The notes beneath the pieces were generated by a model. It searched no databases. It saw only the letters and a list, made by a program, of their open reading frames with translations, and was not told where the DNA came from. A stretch of 34,140 nt of DNA from assembly GCF_003260275.1 (NCBI RefSeq), contig NZ_QJHB01000017.1, positions 1 through 34,140 of the forward strand, read 5' to 3'. Origin of the DNA: Homoserinimonas sp. OAct 916 (GTDB taxonomy: Bacteria; Actinomycetota; Actinomycetes; Actinomycetales; Microbacteriaceae). Both the position numbers and the translations under genes were made by a program. Positions 15,546 through 22,787 of the stretch are shown in pieces. Every line of letters starts with the position of its first letter. Positions within the stretch are counted from its first letter, which is position 1.

Positions 15546-17579
15546 TCAGCCGCGCGCGGGCAGGGTGACCCGGGCGGTGACCAGGTCTGAGGGCACCGGG
15601 GTGTGCGAGATGAGCAGCACGGCCCGTGCATCGTCGGCGGCCGCGGTGAGGATATCGCGGATCAACCGCTCCCCCGTCTCCCGGTCGACGTTCGCGGTCG
15701 GCTCGTCGATCACCAGGATCTCGAAGTCGGCGAGCAGGGCGCGGGCGAGGGCGATCCGCTGCGCCTGGCCACCGGAGACGAGCGCTCCCCGCTCGCCCAC
15801 ACGGGCCTCCAGTCCCCCGCGTTCGGCCAGCCACTCCCCGAGACCCACCCGCTCAAGCACCTCGATGAGGTCGTCGTCGGTGGCGGTGTCGCGTGCGAAC
15901 AGCAGGTTCTGGCGGATGCTTTCGTCGAACAACCACGGATCCTGCTGGCACAGGCCCACGACCTTTCGCAACCGATCATGGGGCCATTCCCGGGCCTCGA
16001 TGCCGTCGAGACGGTAGCTGCCGGTGTATTCCAAGAAGCGCACCAACGCCATCGCGACGGTGCTCTTGCCCGATCCGCTCGGGCCGGCCAGGTGCACCCG
16101 GTCACCGGGAGCGAGTCGGAGGCTCACCCCTGAGACGGCATCGCTGCCGGCGCCGGGCCACCGCACGGCGACGTCGGCCAATTCGAGAACGTGGCCGGTG
16201 GGGTTTCGAGACGATCCTCCTTCGTCGGATCCCTCAACCCGCGGAAAAACCTCAACCCCGCGGTTTCGAGACGATCCTTCTTCGTCGGCTCCCTCAACCC
16301 GCGGAAAAACCTCAACCCCGCGGTTTCGAGACGATCCTCGTACCTCGGCTCCCTCAACCCGCGAAAAACCTTCCCCCTTACGCTGGCTGAGGGGTCGCGC
16401 AGCGCTCCCCCTCGCACGGCCGCCGGATGCTGGCGCATCGTTCGGTACCGGCGATGTGGGCCCAGTCTCGAAGCCCTGCGCGGGTTGCGACTCGTCGGTG
16501 TCCCGCTCCGCCGAATACTCGCTTGGAATCTCAGCCGGCACGCCGGTCGGAACCGCGGTGGCCACCCGGCGGGCGCTGGAGCGCACCTGCCGCCAAGCGC
16601 CGAGGGCGGCCGGCATCACGGCGAACACCTCGAACACGGCCATGGGCACCAGCACGATCACGGCGAGCGCGGGCCCGGTCAGCGTCCAGGACTGGGCCGT
16701 CGCCCCGGTGTCGAGCGCCGGGATGCCGATGACGAGCGTCGCCACGGTCACCAGACCCGCAAACAGGGCGACGATCGCGGCCTGCACGCCCATACCGAGG
16801 GACCGCCCGAGCGTCGCCCGGCGCAACCGGGCATCCGCGTCGCGCACTCGATCCAGCCGGCCCCCCAGCGCCCCGAAGGCGCTGAGAACGTCCAGATTCT
16901 GCACCGTCTCCAACACCTCTTCGGTGAGTTCACCGCGCAGCGGTGCCAGTCTGCGCTCACTGACCGCCGCCAGGATGCTCGCCGAGCCGGTTCCGAGCAG
17001 TGCCGCCAGCACCAGGCCGGCGGCGAGACAGGCGGCGGCCATCGGGTGCAGCAGGGCGACACCGGCAACGGCAAGAACGGCCACGATGACGGCGGTCACA
17101 ACCGGCTGCACGACCCTGAGCGGCAGGTCTTGCAGGTCGTCGACATCGCGCACCAGCCGCGTCAGCAGGTCGCCGCGGCGGGTGCGGGTCAGCCCGGCCG
17201 GTGCCAACGGCATCATTCGGGCGAGCAGGCCGAGGCGCACATCCGTCAACTGCCGGAAGGCGGCATCGTGGCTGGCCAGACGCTCCAGGTAGCGGAACAC
17301 GGCACGCCCGAGGGCGAACGCGCGCACCCCGACGACCGCCATCGACAGGTACAGGATGGGCGGCATCTCGGCGGCGCGGGTGATCAGCCACGCCGAGACC
17401 GCGAGAAGCCCCACCCCGAAGCCGGCGCTGAGCACGCCCGCCAGCAGCCCGGGGAGAAAGCGCCTGAAACCGGGCTGTGCGAGCCGGAGGACCGGGCGGA
17501 GGTCGACGGCCCCGGGCACGTCGGCGCCGGAGTCGTCGGCTCTGGGCAGTTCGGTTCTAGGCAGTTCGGTTCTAGACAT
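15546..17579 (-). CDS. cydC: Thiol reductant ABC exporter subunit CydC, with repeat-filled linker
   Basis: CydC pairs with CydD to export cysteine/glutathione, needed for assembly of cytochrome bd. Residues about 30-345 form the six-helix ABC transmembrane domain (for example LLAGVLSAGFGVGLLAVSAW). The ATPase domain has Walker A GPSGSGKST (~residue 500), signature VSGGQAQR (~600) and Walker B ILVIDEPTANVD. Between them, roughly residues 345-460, is a low-complexity linker built from 20-residue repeats (RNRGVEVFPRVEG... ) encoded by 60-bp DNA repeats, making the protein about 100 residues longer than usual. ATG 17579 has a strong GGGGGAG upstream and overlaps the cydD stop by 8 bp; a GTG at 17585 is less likely. 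Residues 3-12 repeat TELPR. Confidence 0.94.
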   Translation of the reverse strand: MSRTELPRTELPRADDSGADVPGAVDLRPVLRLAQPGFRRFLPGLLAGVLSAGFGVGLLAVSAWLITRAAEMPPILYLSMAVVGVRAFALGRAVFRYLERLASHDAAFRQLTDVRLGLLARMMPLAPAGLTRTRRGDLLTRLVRDVDDLQDLPLRVVQPVVTAVIVAVLAVAGVALLHPMAAACLAAGLVLAALLGTGSASILAAVSERRLAPLRGELTEEVLETVQNLDVLSAFGALGGRLDRVRDADARLRRATLGRSLGMGVQAAIVALFAGLVTVATLVIGIPALDTGATAQSWTLTGPALAVIVLVPMAVFEVFAVMPAALGAWRQVRSSARRVATAVPTGVPAEIPSEYSAERDTDESQPAQGFETGPTSPVPNDAPASGGRARGSAARPLSQRKGEGFSRVEGAEVRGSSRNRGVEVFPRVEGADEEGSSRNRGVEVFPRVEGSDEGGSSRNPTGHVLELADVAVRWPGAGSDAVSGVSLRLAPGDRVHLAGPSGSGKSTVAMALVRFLEYTGSYRLDGIEAREWPHDRLRKVVGLCQQDPWLFDESIRQNLLFARDTATDDDLIEVLERVGLGEWLAERGGLEARVGERGALVSGGQAQRIALARALLADFEILVIDEPTANVDRETGERLIRDILTAAADDARAVLLISHTPVPSDLVTARVTLPARG
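16202..16475. repeat. In-frame palindromic element array inside cydC
   Basis: Three direct units start at 16202, 16262 and 16322 (60-bp period). Each begins GGTTTCGAGACGATCCT and ends CTCAACCCGCG, and the two ends are imperfect inverted repeats. The array ends in an oppositely oriented relative, CGCTGGCTGAGGGGTCGCGC (16381) to AGTCTCGAAGCC (16464-16475). The segment falls in the domain linker and keeps the reading frame. Confidence 0.85.
17546..17575. repeat. 15-bp tandem duplication at CydC N-terminus
   Basis: GCAGTTCGGTTCTAG occurs twice (17546-17560 and 17561-17575), encoding the repeated TELPR of the CydC N-terminus. It lies in the overlap region with the cydD stop. Confidence 0.7.
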
Positions 17580-19521
17580 ACGCACGCTCCCCCATCCGCA
17601 ACTCGGTGTCGGCGGCGTCGAGCAGCGCTGGCCGATGGCTGACCACGATCACGGTCCGACCCTGGTCGGCGAGCAGGCGAAGTCCGTGGATGAGTTTCTG
17701 CTCGGCGTCGGCGTCGAGCGCCGAACTGGGCTCGTCAAGCGCCACCACCGCACAATCGTGCCGTTGGCTGCGGTAGAGGGCCCGTGCTACCGCCACCCGT
17801 TGCGCCTGGCCGCCGGAGAGCCCTGCCCCGTTTACCCCAAGCATCTCGGAACCGTCCAGTTCGCCGGCCGCGGCGGCCTCGAGTGACCAGGCCACCAACG
17901 CGGAGTCGAATTCGTCCGCCGGATCGCCCAGGGCCACGTTCTCGGCCACGGTTCCGGTCATCAGTCCGGGGCGCTGCCCCGCCCAAGACAGCCAGGCGCG
18001 ATCGTCGGTGGGGGTGATCTCGTGTCCGGCAAGGGTGATGCGTCCGCCATACGGGGTGAACCCGAGCAGGGCGCCGATGAGGGTCGATTTTCCGCAGCCG
18101 CTTGGGCCGGAGACGACCGTGATCTGTCCGGGGGCGAATTCGGCGTTGAGCCTGTCGAGCACGCGGTGGGTGCCGCGGGTGACGGTGAGCTGCTCCACGC
18201 GAAGGAGGGCGCGGGGGTTTCGAGACGATCCTCCTCCGTCGGATCCCTCAACCCGCGGAAAAACCCCAACACCGCGGTTTCGAGACGATCCTCGTACCTC
18301 GGATCCCTCAACCCGCGGAAAACTCCCCACCCCGCGGTTTCGAGACGATCCTCGTACCTCGACCCGCGAGGATGCCCCTTTACGCTGGCTGAGGGGACGC
18401 GCAGCGACCGTCTCGAAGCCCCGCACGGATTGCAGTGGGTTTCGAGACGATCCTCCTCCGTCGGATCCCTCAACCCGCGGGACAAGCCCAACACCGCGGT
18501 TTCGAGATAATTCTCGTACCTCGGATTCCTCAACCAGCGAGGCGGAAGCGTCACGCTGCTGAGCGGCGGGCTGCTCCTCGAGGATCTGGAAGACCTCCTC
18601 GGCGGCGGCCACGCCGTCGGCGGCGGCGTGGAACTGGGCGCCGACCTGGCGCAGCGGTGCGAACGCCTCCGGCGCCAGCAGCAGCACGAACAGGCCGACC
18701 GCCAGCGACAGCTGGCCGTCGAGCATCCGCAGGCCGACCGAGACCGCGACCAGCGCCACCGACAGGCTGGCCGCCAGCTCAAGGGCGAATCCGCTCAAGA
18801 AGGTGACCCGAAGAACGCGCATCGTTTCGACGCGGTAGTCGTCGGTGACGCGCCTCACCCGGTCGAACTGCCGCCGTTCACGGCCGAAGATCTTGAGCGT
18901 CGACAGTCCCCCGACCAGGTCCAGAAACGCCGTCGACAACGTCTGCAGGCTCTCCCAGGAGCGCTGCTGCACCGCCTGGGTTCGCCAGCCGATCAGCATC
19001 ATGAAGATCGGGATGAGCGGCAGCGCGATGATCACAGTCACTCCGCTCGGCACATCCAGCCAGAACATCGCCGCCACCAGGATCGGCGTGGCGATCACGG
19101 TCAGCAGCAGCTGCGGCAGGTAGCGGCCGAAGTAATCGTCGAGGGCGTCGAGCCCGGTCGAGATCACCGTCGTGACCCGCACACTGCGCCGCCCGGCCAG
19201 CCAGTCCGGCCCGAGCTCGCCCACTCGGCTGAGTACCAGGGTGCGCAATTGGCTCTTCACCCGCGCGGCCCCCCGCGTGGCCGTCACCTCGACCAGCCAG
19301 ATGAGCACCGAGCGCACGATCACCACCGCCGCCAGAGCGCCCACCTGCTGGGCCAGTCGCCCCAGAGGCTGCCCGTCGATGGCCGAGGATATCACGCTGC
19401 TCAGCAGCCAGCAGAACGCGACGATCGTGACCGTCTGCGCAAGGCCGAGCACCGCGCCGAGCGCGAGGAAGCTCCGCGCCGCGGTGGCGTGGGTGAGCAG
19501 CCTGGGGTCGAGGGGGCGCAT
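17572..19521 (-). CDS. cydD: Thiol reductant ABC exporter subunit CydD, with repeat-filled linker
   Basis: Partner of CydC. Transmembrane helices run from about residue 15 to 290 (for example FLALGAVLGLAQTVTIVAFC, LLLTVIATPILVAAMFWLDV). The ATPase domain carries Walker A GPSGCGKST, the signature LSGGQAQR and Walker B AVVALDEPSSALD. The linker at residues ~315-440 consists of the same SRNRGV..PRVEGS repeat seen in CydC, about 120 residues longer than normal for the family. Start ATG 19521, immediately after cydB; stop overlaps cydC. Without the linker all catalytic motifs look intact, so I expect it to be functional. Confidence 0.94.
   Translation of the reverse strand: MRPLDPRLLTHATAARSFLALGAVLGLAQTVTIVAFCWLLSSVISSAIDGQPLGRLAQQVGALAAVVIVRSVLIWLVEVTATRGAARVKSQLRTLVLSRVGELGPDWLAGRRSVRVTTVISTGLDALDDYFGRYLPQLLLTVIATPILVAAMFWLDVPSGVTVIIALPLIPIFMMLIGWRTQAVQQRSWESLQTLSTAFLDLVGGLSTLKIFGRERRQFDRVRRVTDDYRVETMRVLRVTFLSGFALELAASLSVALVAVSVGLRMLDGQLSLAVGLFVLLLAPEAFAPLRQVGAQFHAAADGVAAAEEVFQILEEQPAAQQRDASASLVEESEVRELSRNRGVGLVPRVEGSDGGGSSRNPLQSVRGFETVAARPLSQRKGASSRVEVRGSSRNRGVGSFPRVEGSEVRGSSRNRGVGVFPRVEGSDGGGSSRNPRALLRVEQLTVTRGTHRVLDRLNAEFAPGQITVVSGPSGCGKSTLIGALLGFTPYGGRITLAGHEITPTDDRAWLSWAGQRPGLMTGTVAENVALGDPADEFDSALVAWSLEAAAAGELDGSEMLGVNGAGLSGGQAQRVAVARALYRSQRHDCAVVALDEPSSALDADAEQKLIHGLRLLADQGRTVIVVSHRPALLDAADTELRMGERAYV
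18216..18540. repeat. In-frame palindromic element array inside cydD
   Basis: Units start at 18216, 18276, 18336, 18438 and 18498, with 60-bp spacing inside each run. The third unit is joined to an oppositely oriented relative ending CGTCTCGAAGCC at 18409-18420, giving an 85-bp segment bounded by 12-bp terminal inverted repeats (GGTTTCGAGACG / CGTCTCGAAGCC). All of it is translated in frame within the CydD linker. Confidence 0.85.
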
Positions 19522-19533
19522 CGCGGAGTCGGG

Positions 19534-20766
19534 TCAGCTCCCGGCCGGTGGGGCGTCGACCTGGTTCAGACCCGCGTCGAGTTCGTCCATGTCGTCGCCG
19601 CTGGCGGTGACGGCCTGTTCGGCTGCGAGATGGTCGCTGCGCAACCCCTCAGCCAACGTAAGAGCAGAGTCCTGCGGGTTGAGGGATCCGACAGAGGAGG
19701 ATCGTCTCGAAGCCCTGGCACCGTCCGCCCTCGCACCGTCCGCCCTCGCACCGTCCGCCCTCGCACCGTCCGCCTTCTCGATGTAGGCGCCGGTGACCCG
19801 CTTGCGAAACACCCAGTAGGTCCAGCCCTGATAGAGCAGCACGAGCGGCATCGAGATCGCCGCGGTCCAGGTCATCACCTGCAGGGTGTACGGCGTCGAC
19901 GACGCGTTCTCGATGGTCAGGCTGTTGGCCGGGTCGTTGCTGGCGGGCATGACGTTCGGAAACAGGGCGGAGAACAGGGCGAGCACGGCGAGGGCGATCG
20001 TGAGCGCCATCAATGTGAACGCCCAGCCCTCGGCACCGCGCAGGTTGGCGAGGAACGCGCCGATCAGTGCCACAGCCGCGACCGCCGCGAGCACCGCGGT
20101 GACGCTCGTGCCGAAGGAGATGACCGTCCAGGCCAGGAACACCGCGGCCACCACGATGGTGATCACGCCCGCCTTGACCGCCAGGGCGCGGGCCCGAGCC
20201 CGTAGGTCGCCGGTGGTCTTCAGGCTGGCGAAGATCACCCCGTGGGTGAAGAACAGCATCAGCGTGGTCACGCCACCGAGCAGCGCATAGGGGTTCAGCA
20301 GGTTGAAGAAGCCGCCGATGTAGTCGTGGTTGGCATCCAGCGGCACCCCGCGCACGATGTTCGCGAAGGCGACTCCCCACAGCAGTGAGGGCACCGCGGA
20401 GCCGACCACGATCATGCCGTCGAACCACTTCTTCCAGTGGCTCTCCGGCCGCTGGTGCCGGTATTCGAATGACACCCCGCGCACAATCAGGGCGAGCAGG
20501 ATCAGCAGCAGCGGCAGGTAGAACCCGCTGAACAAGGTGGCGTACCACTCGGGGAACGCCGCGAACAGCGCGGCACCGGCCACGATCACCCAGGTCTCGT
20601 TCAGATCCCAGACCGGGCCGATGGTGTTGATCAGCACCCGCCGGTCGACGTCTTTCCTGCCGAGGAACGGCAGCGACATGCCCACCCCGAAGTCGAAGCC
20701 GTCGAGCACGAAATAGCCGATGAACAGGACCGCGATGATCCAGAACCAGAGTATTGAAAGATCCAT
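19534..20766 (-). CDS. cydB: Cytochrome bd ubiquinol oxidase subunit II
   Basis: CydB forms the membrane-embedded partner of CydA in the bd-type oxygen reductase. The N-terminal helix (LWFWIIAVLFIGYFVLDGFDFGVGMSL) contains the DGFDFGVG motif; NETWVIVAGAALFAAFPEWY and about nine transmembrane helices follow. The membrane part ends near residue 335 (YQGWTYWVFRKRV). Beyond it is a 75-residue soluble tail made of a GARAD pentapeptide repeat and an inverted copy of the same palindromic element found in cydC and cydD. I use ATG 20766, 6 nt after AGGAG; ATG 20769 is only 3 nt from it. Confidence 0.96.
   Translation of the reverse strand: MDLSILWFWIIAVLFIGYFVLDGFDFGVGMSLPFLGRKDVDRRVLINTIGPVWDLNETWVIVAGAALFAAFPEWYATLFSGFYLPLLLILLALIVRGVSFEYRHQRPESHWKKWFDGMIVVGSAVPSLLWGVAFANIVRGVPLDANHDYIGGFFNLLNPYALLGGVTTLMLFFTHGVIFASLKTTGDLRARARALAVKAGVITIVVAAVFLAWTVISFGTSVTAVLAAVAAVALIGAFLANLRGAEGWAFTLMALTIALAVLALFSALFPNVMPASNDPANSLTIENASSTPYTLQVMTWTAAISMPLVLLYQGWTYWVFRKRVTGAYIEKADGARADGARADGARADGARASRRSSSVGSLNPQDSALTLAEGLRSDHLAAEQAVTASGDDMDELDAGLNQVDAPPAGS
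19621..19714. repeat. Composite palindromic element in cydB tail (opposite orientation)
   Basis: GGCTGCGAGATGGTCGCTGC (19621) through the CAGCCAACG of its partner end, then GCGGGTTGAGGGATCCGAC (19674) to CGTCTCGAAGCC (19703-19714). This is the reverse-complement arrangement of the cydC/cydD arrays, so CydB translates the element in another frame (SRRSSSVGSLNPQ). Confidence 0.8.
19721..19780. repeat. 15-bp tandem repeat in CydB C-terminal tail
   Basis: CCGTCCGCCCTCGCA occurs three times in a row (19721-19765) with a degenerate fourth copy to 19780. It encodes the GARAD pentapeptide repeats just after the last membrane helix. Copy-number change would add or remove five residues without a frameshift. 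Confidence 0.85.
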
Positions 20767-20775
20767 CATCCGCTC

Positions 20776-22182
20776 CTAGTAGACCGTGACACGTGGGGTG
20801 ACGACGCCGGTTTCCGGGTCGGGGGCCGGCAGGTCATCCGGCCCCTTCTTCACCGCGCGGACGATCAGTTTGAATTCGACGACGGCGAGGATGCCGTAGA
20901 CCAGGGTGAACGCGATCAGCGAGATCAGCACCTCGAGGCCGCTGACCCCGGGCGAGACACCGTCGGCCGTCTTGAGCAGGCCGAACACCAGCCAGGGTTG
21001 GCGGCCCATCTCGGTGAAGATCCAACCCATTGTCATCGCCGCCAGCGAGGCGGGGAAGGCCCAGACCGCGGCGCGCCAGACCCACGGATTGGCGGGCATC
21101 CTGCCCTTGCGGGTCAGCCAGAGGCCGACGACGGCGACCAGCATGTGGATCATGCCGAGGCCGATCATCCAGCGGAACGACCAGTAGGTCACCCAGATGA
21201 TGGGGGTGTAGTCGCCCGGGCCGTAGAGCGTCTGGTACTGGTCCTGCAAGTTGTTGATGCCCTCGACCGTGCCGAAGAAGTCGTGGGTCGACAGGAACGA
21301 GAGCAGGTGCGGCACCCGGATCGAGAACAACTCGTGCACGCCGTCGGGGGTGCCGAGGGTGAACACCGAGAAGGATGCACCGGCCGTCGTGTGGTACAGC
21401 GCCTCCGCCGCCGCCATCTTCATCGGCTGGGCCTCGACCATCGCCAGGCTCAACTGGTCGCCGAAGAACGTGGTGGCAACGCCGGCGATCAGCATCATCC
21501 AGAGCCCGAACTTGAGCGCCGGGCGCATCGTCTCCAGGTGTTGGTTGCGGGCCAGGTGCCAGGCGGCGACCGTGATGATCAGGCCGGCGGAGACCATGAA
21601 ACAGGCGAAGATGGTGTGCGGAAAGGCGGCGAGCGCGATCGGGTTCGCCAGCAGCTCACCGATGCTGGTCAGCTCGGCGCGGCCCTTCTCCTCGTTCATC
21701 TGGAACGCAATCGGGTTCTGCATGAAGGCGTTCGCCGCGATGATGAAATAGGCAGAGGCGATGCTGCCAGCAGAGACGATCCAGATGCAGGCCAGGTGGA
21801 TGCCCCGGGGCAGTTTGTCCCAGCCAAAGATCCACAGTCCAATGAAGGTCGCCTCCAGGAAGAAGGCGAGGATGCCCTCGAACGCCAACGGTGCCCCGAA
21901 GACGTCGCCGACGAAGCGGGAGTAGTCCGACCAGTTCATGCCGAACTGAAACTCCTGCACGATGCCGGTCACCACGCCCATGGCGAAGTTGATCAGAAAG
22001 ATGGTGCCGAAGAACTTCGTGAGTTGAAGGTACTTGGCGTGGTCGGTGCGCACCCACATGGTCTGGAAGATGGCGACGGTGAATGCCAGGCCGATCGTGA
22101 GCGGCACGAACAGAAAGTGGTAGATCGTGGTGAGCCCGAATTGCCATCGGGCCAGAAGTAACGGATCCAGCCAGTCGACCAA
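20776..22182 (-). CDS. cydA: Cytochrome bd ubiquinol oxidase subunit I
   Basis: CydA carries the three hemes and the quinol site of bd oxidase and reduces O2 at high affinity. His22 in RWQFGLTTIYHFLF matches the heme b595 axial ligand. PLAFEGILAFFLEATF holds the conserved glutamates, FPHTIFACFMV a heme b558 His, and EMGRQPW the GRQPW signature and Met region. The quinol loop is short (468 residues total), as in Gram-positive bacteria. The start is TTG 22182, chosen because GGAG is 7 nt upstream and the N-terminus is family-like. The leader from the predicted promoter is about 112 nt. It heads cydA-cydB-cydD-cydC and is divergent from blaI. Confidence 0.97.
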   Translation of the reverse strand: MVDWLDPLLLARWQFGLTTIYHFLFVPLTIGLAFTVAIFQTMWVRTDHAKYLQLTKFFGTIFLINFAMGVVTGIVQEFQFGMNWSDYSRFVGDVFGAPLAFEGILAFFLEATFIGLWIFGWDKLPRGIHLACIWIVSAGSIASAYFIIAANAFMQNPIAFQMNEEKGRAELTSIGELLANPIALAAFPHTIFACFMVSAGLIITVAAWHLARNQHLETMRPALKFGLWMMLIAGVATTFFGDQLSLAMVEAQPMKMAAAEALYHTTAGASFSVFTLGTPDGVHELFSIRVPHLLSFLSTHDFFGTVEGINNLQDQYQTLYGPGDYTPIIWVTYWSFRWMIGLGMIHMLVAVVGLWLTRKGRMPANPWVWRAAVWAFPASLAAMTMGWIFTEMGRQPWLVFGLLKTADGVSPGVSGLEVLISLIAFTLVYGILAVVEFKLIVRAVKKGPDDLPAPDPETGVVTPRVTVY

Positions 22183-22285
22183 TGTGTAACTCCGTTCGTG
22201 GGGCTGCCTAACAGTGAGGTGGGCGCGGCGGCAGACTGACAGGAACGGGAGCGCACGGCACTCCTGAGCTCCAAGTGCAACCGTG

Positions 22286-22304
22286 CTCTACGCCCGGTAG
22301 AACA
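22286..22304. promoter_or_regulatory. BlaI-type operator 1
   Basis: CTCTACGCCCGGTAGAACA contains the dyad CTAC-GCCCG-GTAG, like known BlaI/MecI operators built from CTAC/GTAG-type half-sites. It overlaps the -10 and start region of the predicted cydA promoter. Confidence 0.7.
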
Positions 22305-22330
22305 CTATCCCTCTACGCCACGTAGAACAA
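22302..22330 (-). promoter_or_regulatory. Predicted cydA promoter
   Basis: Minus-strand TTGTTC (22325-22330) and TAGTGT (22302-22307) are separated by 17 bp, a fair -35/-10 pair for actinobacteria. Both operators lie over it: operator 2 covers the -35 and spacer, operator 1 the -10 edge and start site. Confidence 0.5.
22311..22329. promoter_or_regulatory. BlaI-type operator 2
   Basis: CTCTACGCCACGTAGAACA contains the perfect dyad CTACG-CCA-CGTAG. It is 17 of 19 bases identical to operator 1, and the copies are 25 bp apart. It lies just upstream of the blaI -10 candidate (TAAGCT, 22338-22343). Confidence 0.75.
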
Positions 22331-22349
22331 AATCGGCTAAGCTGGTGTC

Positions 22350-22757
22350 ATGGCAAATCTGGGTGAACTTGAGCGAGCAATCATGGACGTCCTCTGGGAC
22401 AGCGCTGACTCCCTGCCCGCGCCGGAGGTTCGGGAGCGGCTGGCCGAGCACCCGTCGCCTGAGACTTCGGCAACCGGAGTGGCCACAAGGAAAGAACTCG
22501 CGATCACGACCGTGATGACCGTGCTCTCCCGCCTGGAGAAGAAGAGCTTCGTGAGCCGAGACCGAACGATCCGCCCGCACGAGTATCGGGCCCGGCACAC
22601 CCGCGCGGAGCACACGGCCCAAGTCGTCGACGACGTGCTCGGGGTCGGCGAACGCCGGGAGGCCGCGCTCGCCCGGTTCATCGGCCAGGTCTCCCCGGAG
22701 GAGGCCCGCGAACTCCGGCGACTCCTCAAGGACACCCCGGTTTCCCAGCAGGTGTGA
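22350..22757 (+). CDS. blaI: BlaI/MecI/CopY-family repressor
   Basis: A 135-residue winged-helix repressor with MANLGELERAIMDVLWDSAD, VRERLAEH, TTVMTVLSRLEKKSFVSRDR (recognition helix and wing) and a C-terminal helical dimerisation part. In characterised systems such proteins bind CTAC/GTAG-type dyads and are cleaved when a partner M56 peptidase is activated. Here two matching dyads lie immediately upstream. TAAGCT at 22338-22343 is 6 nt before the ATG and there is no ribosome-binding site, so a leaderless message is likely. The M56 gene follows. It is divergent from cydA. Confidence 0.92.
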   Translation: MANLGELERAIMDVLWDSADSLPAPEVRERLAEHPSPETSATGVATRKELAITTVMTVLSRLEKKSFVSRDRTIRPHEYRARHTRAEHTAQVVDDVLGVGERREAALARFIGQVSPEEARELRRLLKDTPVSQQV

Positions 22758-22787
22758 CCGGCCCTCGCGGCCACTGGGTTACCTAGC

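Noticed and set aside
16191-17642. Plus-strand open frame of 483 codons opposite cydC
   Set aside because: It is the antisense of cydC in high-GC DNA; no family resemblance, Arg/His/Gln-rich composition.
16202-18540. CRISPR array
   Set aside because: The regularly spaced repeats are coding, 60-bp tandem units with no unique spacers, and no cas genes are near.
18628-20205. Plus-strand open frame of 525 codons opposite cydD and cydB
   Set aside because: Antisense shadow across two well-supported membrane protein genes.
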